Part shown: positions 1-5,136 of the stretch, piece after piece
Layout: each line of letters begins with the position of its first letter
How positions within the stretch are numbered: the first letter of the stretch is position 1
Source: Opitutaceae bacterium
GTDB taxonomy: Bacteria; Verrucomicrobiota; Verrucomicrobiia; Opitutales; Opitutaceae
NCBI GenBank assembly: GCA_016763045.1
Contig: JAESUN010000352.1
Span: 1 to 6,768, forward strand
DNA: 6,768 bases
Direction of reading: 5' to 3'
Translations under genes and position numbers: made by a program
The notes under the pieces: model-generated
Told to the model about the DNA's origin: nothing
What the model saw: only the letters and a program-made list of their open reading frames with translations
Databases searched by the model: none

Positions 1-2
1 GA

Positions 3-254
3 AAATCAAACTTTGCCGGTTCCAGTCTTGCTCCTCTCGAAGGCATTTTTCGTGCAGCTCGCATGTTGGACACCACTCTTGAAAAGGTTTGGCACCGCTT
101 TTCCGATCGTTTTACCAAACACCTCAACCTTCCCCTATTATGGGAAGTCGGAAAACCGGCAGATTTTTGCCTTTTGACCGGCCCGGATTCAGAACGACGC
201 GTCGATGTTTATATCCGAGGAGAAAAAGTGACGGAGCAAACGTTCCGACCTTAA
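3..254 (+). CDS. Amidohydrolase, NagA-like (C-terminal fragment)
   Basis: This frame is open from the left edge to the TAA at 252-254, so only the last 83 residues of a longer protein are present. The fragment begins KSNFAGSSLAPLEGIFRAAR. It later has a VGKPADFCLL segment and a closing VDVYIRGEKV strand. In amidohydrolases of the N-acetylglucosamine-6-phosphate deacetylase type, an 'AGS.L' element precedes the last helices, and a 'G+.ADf.ll' turn followed by a V..V...G..V strand ends the small beta-sandwich domain; the fragment matches that order. The likely reaction is deacetylation of an N-acetylated amino sugar phosphate in the cytoplasm. None of the metal-binding residues lies in the window, so substrate and activity cannot be confirmed. 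An internal ATG at 63 is not the true start, because the family motif lies upstream of it in the same frame. The gene converges on panB with only 10 bp between stops. Confidence 0.6.
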   Translation, partial: KSNFAGSSLAPLEGIFRAARMLDTTLEKVWHRFSDRFTKHLNLPLLWEVGKPADFCLLTGPDSERRVDVYIRGEKVTEQTFRP

Positions 255-264
255 AAAGGTATTA

Positions 265-1023
265 TTACTCGTTGGTAAGGAAAGATCGATTTTCAACCTC
301 TGTTTTAAACTTCTCTGCCGCTTGCTCTACGATCTGGCCGACATGAGCATATTGCTTTGAGAACGGAGGCAAGTAGTCGCCGATACCCAACATATCATTG
401 ATCACAAGAACCTGCCCATCACAAGCCGGACCCGCTCCAATACCGATAGTTGGAATACTGACGGATCGGGTAACTTCTTCTCCCAGTTGATCGGGTATAT
501 GCTCGAGCACCAAGAGGAAGGCACCAGCACCAGTGATTTCCTCCGCTTCGCGAAGTATCCTCTGTGCATCCTCAGTATCCTTCCCCACTTGCCTGAAATT
601 ATTTGCCGTTTGAGGGGTTAGGCCAGTATGGCCCACAACATCAATCCCGTTGGATACGAGAACCGCAATAATCTCAGGAAAAGACCCTTCTAATTTCACG
701 CTGTCTGCACCCGCATTTATAAGCAAACGTGCATTTTTTAAGGCAGCCTCCTCAGTTTCATAAGTTTGATAAGGTAGATCTCCAATGATATGTGTATTGG
801 GAGCCCCTCGACGAACCGCATCCACGTGATATTGCATATGCTCAATCGTAACGGATCGAGTATTGTCGAGCCCCCTCTCCACCATCGCCAACGAATCCCC
901 AACCAAGATAACGGGAATACCCGATCTCTCCAGATAACGGGCAACAGGGCAGTTGTAGGCCGTTAGCATCGCAATCGGCGACTTTCCTTTCATCGCCGTT
1001 AAAGCCTTTGCATCCAATTTCAT
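265..1023 (-). CDS. panB: 3-methyl-2-oxobutanoate hydroxymethyltransferase (ketopantoate hydroxymethyltransferase)
   Basis: PanB transfers a hydroxymethyl group from 5,10-methylenetetrahydrofolate to 2-oxoisovalerate, giving ketopantoate, the first committed step toward pantothenate and CoA in the cytoplasm. The 252-residue protein is close to the usual size of about 260. Family landmarks are in order: TAY near residue 21, VGDSL with metal ligand D43, AVRRGAPN at 69-76, D82 (second metal ligand), VKLEG with K110 and E112, GHTGLTPQ at 131-138, the probable catalytic base E174 in VLEHIP, and IGIGAG near 195. The ATG at 1023 gives the expected N-terminus; a purine run (GGGGGG) lies just upstream on the coding strand. 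Two departures are visible: Thr133 replaces the usual Leu/Ile of GH[LI]GLTPQ, and the segment after it is three residues shorter than in E. coli PanB, without the GGYKVQG loop. It is last in the minus-strand series, 47 bp after the acyltransferase. No panC or panD is in view. Confidence 0.93.
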   Translation of the reverse strand: MKLDAKALTAMKGKSPIAMLTAYNCPVARYLERSGIPVILVGDSLAMVERGLDNTRSVTIEHMQYHVDAVRRGAPNTHIIGDLPYQTYETEEAALKNARLLINAGADSVKLEGSFPEIIAVLVSNGIDVVGHTGLTPQTANNFRQVGKDTEDAQRILREAEEITGAGAFLLVLEHIPDQLGEEVTRSVSIPTIGIGAGPACDGQVLVINDMLGIGDYLPPFSKQYAHVGQIVEQAAEKFKTEVENRSFLTNE

Positions 1024-1070
1024 ATTCCCCCCACTCTACTGCCCCAATTTAAAGCTGCAATACAAACACC

Positions 1071-1736
1071 TCACTCCATCTGTAATTCGTTCAGAGTATT
1101 CTCAAGTTTGACGCGGTATTCTTCCAATTGACCTTCTTCCAATTTTCTCGGGACTTCGAAGGAATTTCCCAGCTTAATCGATATTTTAGAAAATGGTTTA
1201 GGAATCATCAACTTATCCCAGGAACCCAACTGCCAACATTTTTCAGCTGAAAAAGACATTGGGAAAAGAGGCACCTGAGCCAATTGCGCCAACACTATGG
1301 AACCCGCCTTTGCCTTATAGATAGGCCCCTGTGAACCATCAGGTAAAAGAACAACGGAGCCTTTATCTTTCCGCACAGCCCGAAGCATATCTCGCAATCC
1401 CCCAGCTCCACCACGGCTGGAAGAACCCCGGACAACATTCGCTCCACCCATTTTCCCCATTATCATACCAATATCACCGTCCTTCGATTGGCTCGATAAT
1501 TGGGTTATCCTAAAACCTTTTTTTACCAATTTCTGTTCGATAAACCGAGAATAGAAAAACATCCGATTATGCCACATACAGAGAAGAGCAGGCCTGGTAT
1601 TGGATTCTAATTCAGCCAACTGTTCCTGTCCCAAAACAATCTCTATTCTCCATGTGGCATAAAGAAGTTTGATAATACTCCTCAGAAGAAAAGCCGCCAC
1701 ATAAGCTTTCAGTGCTGGTTTACGCTCGTCTGACAC
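1071..1736 (-). CDS. Lysophospholipid acyltransferase family protein (DUF374 type)
   Basis: This is a 221-residue protein of the lysophospholipid/lipid A acyltransferase superfamily, DUF374 branch, expected to move an acyl chain onto a lipid at the inner membrane; the acceptor is unknown. A hydrophobic N-terminal helix (about residues 11-28) could anchor it. The WHNR motif at 55-58 supplies the presumed catalytic His56. QSKDGD (83-88) is followed by the diagnostic VVRGSSSRGG (101-110), then LLPDGSQGP (130-138) and KAGSIVLAQLA (143-153), and a closing segment with SWDKLMIPKPFSKI. These match the DUF374 order closely. The usual acidic residue of the HX4D motif is not in its standard place, which is common in this branch. 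The start is GTG at 1736-1734: an in-frame TAA lies three codons upstream, and the first in-frame ATG (Met54) would remove part of the domain. No Shine-Dalgarno is evident. It lies 58 bp after the isomerase and 47 bp before panB. Confidence 0.85.
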   Translation of the reverse strand: MSDERKPALKAYVAAFLLRSIIKLLYATWRIEIVLGQEQLAELESNTRPALLCMWHNRMFFYSRFIEQKLVKKGFRITQLSSQSKDGDIGMIMGKMGGANVVRGSSSRGGAGGLRDMLRAVRKDKGSVVLLPDGSQGPIYKAKAGSIVLAQLAQVPLFPMSFSAEKCWQLGSWDKLMIPKPFSKISIKLGNSFEVPRKLEEGQLEEYRVKLENTLNELQME

Positions 1737-1794
1737 AATACTTTATTCTGATTGGACGTATCTTGGAAAAAAACTCTCCAGGCATTTGGCTATC

Positions 1795-2667
1795 CTACTT
1801 ACGCCATTTGCGAAGTGCATTCTTCCAGACTTTCTCGATTTCTGCCCTTCCGACAATCGCATCCTTCCAAATATCAGGAAAGCATTCGAGTCCATAACCC
1901 GATCCTTTAGGACCCAATTCGACCACAGCCCAAAGAGGCTTTCCCGCACGCGCCCCACTCAACCAGAAGTCGAAAAATGGTCGTAGAAAACAATCTCTCC
2001 ATTCGATGAAATTTCCATCCAGATTACCGTTTCCATCCGTAACCGGAGTCTGACAGTGACTTCCGGTAAAAGGTCGGAAATGAATCAATTCACTCGCCAT
2101 CAATAATTCTGGCTCATACTCAACGATTCTTTCCCAATACCGACTGGGCCACAGTTGCTTAATAATAGCCGGATGAGAATGGTCAAAATTAGTCGGAAGT
2201 GGTTCCTTGTATCGCTTTAAATATTGTTGAGCCAGAGCGATCCCCTTCTCAGGCGTTTCCGTACAGGTATCACGGTGCCATTCAATCGTCGCTTTGATCC
2301 GGAGTTTTTTCGCGGCTTCCATGACTCGGCGCGCAACAGTAGCAGCTTTGGCAATCGGAGTATCATGATCACAAAGCTGAATATTCACATATTTGGCCCC
2401 TCCTTTTTTAAAGATACGGAGCTTCTCTTCCGCATCATCATCCGAACCCACATCCACACCGCCAACCAACTGGATATCATACTTGCGACAAGCCTCTACC
2501 ATCTCTGGCTCAGCTCTACCACTGAAGCCATCGAATCCGGCTTTCTTTGCTGCTTTCACCTTCCGGTCGATTGACCATTCCTTCTCAGCGGATGGATATC
2601 CAGCCATTGACCATGCTGTTGCACAGAGGTGGAGTTGAGGTTTATTAACTTTTTTCTTTGAGGCCAT
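1795..2667 (-). CDS. Sugar phosphate isomerase/epimerase-like TIM-barrel protein
   Basis: The 290-residue protein fits the xylose-isomerase-like TIM-barrel family (AP endonuclease 2 fold), whose members isomerise or epimerise sugars with a divalent metal. Beta strand 1 is LHLCATAW (12-19), a KAAKKAGFDGF helix-strand follows, and VNIQLCD sits near 94-100. Candidate metal ligands are E129 in IEWHRDT, D162 in NFDHSHP, H196 in LIHFRP and E250 in VVELGP. E129 to D162 spans 33 residues, the same as E152 to D185 in D-tagatose 3-epimerase, and D162-x-x-H165 also matches that enzyme's D185/H188 pair. No signal peptide is present, so it is cytoplasmic. Specificity cannot be read from the sequence; an inositol or keto-sugar substrate is equally possible. 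The ATG at 2667 is chosen because strand 1 begins only about ten residues later; its leader has no Shine-Dalgarno. A perfect 14-bp palindrome lies 30 bp upstream. The gene follows the URO-D-like gene after 195 bp. Confidence 0.8.
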   Translation of the reverse strand: MASKKKVNKPQLHLCATAWSMAGYPSAEKEWSIDRKVKAAKKAGFDGFSGRAEPEMVEACRKYDIQLVGGVDVGSDDDAEEKLRIFKKGGAKYVNIQLCDHDTPIAKAATVARRVMEAAKKLRIKATIEWHRDTCTETPEKGIALAQQYLKRYKEPLPTNFDHSHPAIIKQLWPSRYWERIVEYEPELLMASELIHFRPFTGSHCQTPVTDGNGNLDGNFIEWRDCFLRPFFDFWLSGARAGKPLWAVVELGPKGSGYGLECFPDIWKDAIVGRAEIEKVWKNALRKWRK

Positions 2668-2697
2668 GGGTTTTATGGAGTTAACAGTTTTATTTAA

Positions 2698-2711
2698 GCG
2701 TACGCGTACGC
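2698..2711. promoter_or_regulatory. Perfect 14-bp palindrome upstream of the isomerase gene, candidate operator
   Basis: The sequence GCGTACGCGTACGC equals its own reverse complement over all 14 bases and is also 2.3 tandem copies of GCGTAC. It sits 30 bp upstream of the isomerase ATG, where a repressor could cover a promoter or start site. Its size and central CG resemble operators of LacI-type or GntR-type repressors. No binding protein can be assigned; the GntR/LacI-type regulator encoded 1.3 kb upstream is one candidate, although its own promoter carries a different repeat. Confidence 0.45.
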
Positions 2712-2816
2712 AGAAGAGGACCTCGATGACGAAATAAACTAAGCCACTGAGATCCGTATCCTTTACCTTCGTCCAAGATGGGTCAATGCCCGAAGAAGCA
2801 ATTCCATTCGCTTCAT

Positions 2817-2828
2817 TCGAGCACTCGA
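2817..2828. repeat. Interrupted palindrome TCGAG-CA-CTCGA in the URO-D/isomerase gap
   Basis: Five-base arms TCGAG and CTCGA flank a two-base centre. On the minus strand the element fills exactly the 12 bases between a strong Shine-Dalgarno-like AAGGAGG (2835-2829) and an ATG (2816-2814) that opens a 17-codon frame ending at 2763. It lies 34 bp after the URO-D-like stop. No U-run follows, so it is not an intrinsic terminator. It could be a protein-binding site or part of the leader of the isomerase mRNA; nothing in the sequence decides between these. Confidence 0.3.
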
Positions 2829-2862
2829 CCTCCTTCGAAAAACGTTGAATGAAGTACTGGTT

Positions 2863-3915
2863 CTAACTTTTTCGCTTTGCGTTAAATTCCTTTAACGCAG
2901 CTTCCATAGCGCGAATGTTTTCAGCAGGCATTCCAGGGCTGGTCCCTCCACCTACCGAAAGGATAATCCCCTCGCCTCCCGATTTCTCGAGAACATCCAA
3001 CGTCGCCTGATGTACATCTTCTGGAGATCCACGAACACCGATTTCCAGCGGATTAACATTCCCCATCAAACACATACGATCGCCAACCAAATCTTTTACA
3101 TCCGCAATATCTGTCTCTTTACCCCAATTGAGGACATTAAAACCAGCATCCGGCAGATGCTCTACACACGCATTAATATCAGCGTCATTATGATAAACCT
3201 TTATCCAATCCTTCGGAAAAGCATCACAGATTTTTTTCAGATAAGGATGCGCAAACTCCTCGTAATACTCTTCATTGATAAAGCCAACGATGTCATCCAA
3301 TATAAAGATACTCTCTACCGTGTCGCCGATCGCTTTCGCCTGAGCTTTGAGCCAATCGATCACAACATTGGTACAAAGATCGATCAACTTATGAGCACCT
3401 TCCGGATCATCCACTAGATCGAGCATGAACTCGGTCGTCCCACGCACAAACCCAGCTGTGCACAAAGGACCACGAGCTGTAACCATCGGTAAGGTATAGC
3501 CGAGGTCGAAAATGCGCTGCTTATGCATCTTAATGCGATGCAAGGTAAGAGCCGCAAACCCATCCGCCTCAATCTCGTATTTCGGAAGCTTATCAATATC
3601 TTCCAAACGATACAACGTATGATATTCACTCGGCGTATTGTCCTGCCAAAACTTGATCTTGGCCCCCAGGACAGATGGCTCTGCGGCCATCCCATACTCC
3701 ATCCACCAGGAAGGGACAAAAATGACATCGGGAAATTCCTTCACGATTTTGAGATTCGCCTCAAACCAGACTTCCGGATCTAAAAAATAATCCATATGAC
3801 TGATACCCAGGTAACCCGGAATCCATGGGCTATCAATGATCATCGCCATCGGGATCTCATCCATTTTTTCTAATCGAGCTGCCCGTTTAAAAGTTTCCCA
3901 TTGTTCTGGTCGCAT
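2863..3915 (-). CDS. Uroporphyrinogen decarboxylase (URO-D) family protein, non-HemE type
   Basis: This 350-residue protein has the URO-D TIM-barrel fold shared by HemE and by the methylcobamide:coenzyme M methyltransferases MtaA/MtbA. Segments that align with HemE are ARGPL (147-151), FILDDIVGF (204-212), YYEEFAHPYLKKI (217-229), DIADVKDLVG (269-278), LMGNVNPLEI (283-292) and the C-terminal SVGGGTSPGMPAENIRAM (320-337). It is unlikely to make heme: the HemE MRQAGR motif is replaced by residues around SPWIPGYLG (29-37), the catalytic Asp of FSDIL is absent, and the C-terminal invariant His is Gly/Thr. The HxC zinc motif of MtaA/MtbA reads H242-N-D244, and their last Cys ligand is also missing. 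The reaction is therefore unknown. The ATG at 3915 gives the normal N-terminus. It starts 39 bp after the regulator's stop with no terminator between, which points to co-transcription and to a regulated, probably catabolic role. Confidence 0.82.
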   Translation of the reverse strand: MRPEQWETFKRAARLEKMDEIPMAMIIDSPWIPGYLGISHMDYFLDPEVWFEANLKIVKEFPDVIFVPSWWMEYGMAAEPSVLGAKIKFWQDNTPSEYHTLYRLEDIDKLPKYEIEADGFAALTLHRIKMHKQRIFDLGYTLPMVTARGPLCTAGFVRGTTEFMLDLVDDPEGAHKLIDLCTNVVIDWLKAQAKAIGDTVESIFILDDIVGFINEEYYEEFAHPYLKKICDAFPKDWIKVYHNDADINACVEHLPDAGFNVLNWGKETDIADVKDLVGDRMCLMGNVNPLEIGVRGSPEDVHQATLDVLEKSGGEGIILSVGGGTSPGMPAENIRAMEAALKEFNAKRKS

Positions 3916-3954
3916 ATTTTTGTGTGTTGTATCGCTTTTTTATTAGACGCCCTC

Positions 3955-4962
3955 TTAGAGGGATTTTCGTATAATTAACGAAGTAGGAATCACCCGCTCC
4001 CGCACCGTGCGGTCGAGGACAAAGTCAGCAGCTGATTGACCCATTTGTTGAAAATTTGTTGAGATAACAGTTAACCCGCCTGCTATATATTTTTTTAGAG
4101 GAGTGTCATTGTAGGCGACGATCCCCACATCTCGCCCAATCCTAAAGTCGGAGGCTTCACATTTCTCCAACAACACGGCGAGGTCCTCATCAAAGAAAGA
4201 AAAATAAACCACTCCCTTTTTTGCCTTCAATCCCTCAACTCCTCTGCACAAACGATAGGTAATCTTATGATGACGGCAAAATCGTTTGATCGCATTCAAA
4301 GTAGCCACGGGATGCTGCATTGAAGAGGGACAAATTACATTGATCTCAGCATATCGAAGAAATCGTTTCGTCTCTGATTCGAGACAGTCGAAAACAGCAT
4401 TGTCAAAATCCTGACCAATATAAGAAAACTCTTCATTCAGGTGATCTTTCCGATCCAGAATAAGCAGCTCTTTCTGCTCAACCTCTCGGAGAATTTCCGG
4501 CATAGATTCATGATCAAATGGTTTGACCACATACATTTCGTATTTCCCCGCGTTGTCACGAATCAACCGTTTAAATTCATCAATATTGTAGTGATGAAAA
4601 AACAAATCAACTTGCGCCTGATCACCCAATCTCTGATGAAACGCTTCATAGAGGACTCTATTATCCAAATTAAAAGCATTGAGCAGGAGAAAAACTCGAA
4701 CCGTATGTTCGATCGATTCACTTGCCACATAATATCCTTTGCTTGGAATCGAATGAATAATACCACGACTGCGCAGTCTTCGATACGCTTTGGCCACAGT
4801 CTCCCTCGCGAGATCATACTCATCACTCACTTTCGAAATAGAAGGCATGCCGACCCCTTTACGCAAAGCCTTGCTCCGAATGGCACTAGTCACCCCATTG
4901 ACGATCTGTTCGTACTTCGGAACATCCCCTTTTGCATCAATCTGTAACCAATCTGTATTCAT
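3955..4962 (-). CDS. GntR-family transcriptional regulator with LacI-type sugar-binding domain
   Basis: The 335-residue protein joins an N-terminal GntR winged helix-turn-helix to a periplasmic-binding-protein-like effector domain, the architecture of Bacillus AraR. Residues 15-79 form the DNA-binding domain: PKYEQIV, MPSISKVSDEY, the recognition-helix region LARETVAKAYRRL (51-63) and the wing GIIHSIPSKGYYV (67-79). From about residue 88 a sensor domain follows. Its typical C-terminal signature is visible as GIVAYND (280-286), the LTVISTNFQQMGQSAADFVLD stretch (297-317) and a closing beta strand. The effector is probably a sugar or related small molecule, but specificity cannot be read. The ATG at 4962 is preceded by no Shine-Dalgarno; the nearby GGAGG lies on the opposite strand. 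The gene leads the minus-strand series, and its promoter region carries a 10-bp direct repeat that suggests autoregulation. It probably also controls the URO-D-like gene 39 bp downstream. Confidence 0.88.
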   Translation of the reverse strand: MNTDWLQIDAKGDVPKYEQIVNGVTSAIRSKALRKGVGMPSISKVSDEYDLARETVAKAYRRLRSRGIIHSIPSKGYYVASESIEHTVRVFLLLNAFNLDNRVLYEAFHQRLGDQAQVDLFFHHYNIDEFKRLIRDNAGKYEMYVVKPFDHESMPEILREVEQKELLILDRKDHLNEEFSYIGQDFDNAVFDCLESETKRFLRYAEINVICPSSMQHPVATLNAIKRFCRHHKITYRLCRGVEGLKAKKGVVYFSFFDEDLAVLLEKCEASDFRIGRDVGIVAYNDTPLKKYIAGGLTVISTNFQQMGQSAADFVLDRTVRERVIPTSLIIRKSL

Positions 4963-4986
4963 TCGGAGGAAATAACGTCAAACCAA

Positions 4987-5009
4987 TCCATACTACTCCA
5001 TACTACTCC
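4987..5009. repeat. 10-bp tandem direct repeat, candidate operator
   Basis: The unit TCCATACTAC occurs twice back to back (4987-4996 and 4997-5006), followed by a partial third copy TCC (5007-5009). On the minus strand the unit reads GTAGTATGGA. A 10-bp period places each copy on nearly the same face of the helix. The repeat lies inside the regulator's own promoter, between the -35 and the end of the -10, which is the classical place for a repressor to compete with RNA polymerase. Binding by the GntR-type protein is an inference. Confidence 0.55.
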
Positions 5010-5016
5010 GTGTCAA
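4987..5016 (-). promoter_or_regulatory. Candidate sigma-70 promoter of the GntR-type regulator
   Basis: On the minus strand a perfect -35 box TTGACA (5016-5011) is followed after 18 bp by a weak -10, TATGGA (4992-4987), about 25 bp from the ATG at 4962. The spacer is filled by the two copies of GGAGTAGTAT. The weak -10 and an overlapping repeat are consistent with a promoter governed by a bound regulator. Confidence 0.5.
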
Positions 5017-5079
5017 GAAGCACTGAACGCTATCTCTTGAAAACTCTACCCTTTAAAATGCCGATTGATCGATAGATAC

Positions 5080-5106
5080 AAAAAAGCAGACACCGAAGTA
5101 TCTGCC
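5080..5106 (-). terminator. Rho-independent terminator with UUCG tetraloop after the ferritin-like gene
   Basis: In the minus-strand transcript the arms GCAGAUAC and GUGUCUGC pair over 8 bp (one G-U) and close a C(UUCG)G loop, one of the most stable RNA tetraloops. Six U residues follow directly (opposite A5080-A5085). The hairpin starts 31 bp after the ferritin-like stop at 5137. It separates that gene from the regulator, whose promoter lies just downstream. Toward the plus strand the U-run is only four long, so it acts mainly on minus-strand transcription. Confidence 0.9.
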
Positions 5107-5136
5107 TTTTGGAAAAATATTCTAAACTGTCTGACG

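Noticed and set aside
248..260. ACCTT-AAA-AAGGT inverted repeat between the convergent stops as a terminator
   Set aside because: The arms are only 5 bp with a three-base loop and are A/T-rich, with no adequate U-run after them on either strand. A terminator is expected here, but this is too weak to call.
89..346. 85-codon plus-strand frame overlapping both the amidohydrolase end and the panB end
   Set aside because: It lies in a different frame from the recognisable amidohydrolase C-terminus and runs antisense into panB; the composition is not protein-like.
1737..1794. Hairpin plus T7 run in the isomerase/acyltransferase gap as a terminator
   Set aside because: A T-run exists on the minus strand, but the sequence before it pairs over only about 3 bp (CCA/TGG), too little for an intrinsic terminator.
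2758..2786. TTGACC-N17-AAGGAT as a promoter for the isomerase on the minus strand
   Set aside because: The -35 is good, but the -10 matches TATAAT poorly, and the start would lie about 80 bp from the gene. Not strong enough to annotate.
3010..3417. 135-codon plus-strand frame opposite the URO-D-like gene
   Set aside because: It is antisense to well-aligned URO-D segments and shows no motif of its own.
2863..3915. Heme-pathway HemE (uroporphyrinogen decarboxylase)
   Set aside because: The fold matches, but the substrate-binding Arg motif, catalytic Asp and C-terminal His of HemE are all missing.
4441..4947. 168-codon plus-strand open frame opposite the regulator gene
   Set aside because: It is fully antisense to a gene with clear GntR and LacI-type domains, its product shows no recognisable motif, and it carries no convincing ribosome site.
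5061..5076. CGATTGATCGATAG motif as an operator
   Set aside because: It is only a partial palindrome of common GATC-type words and lies upstream of the promoter without a clear second half.
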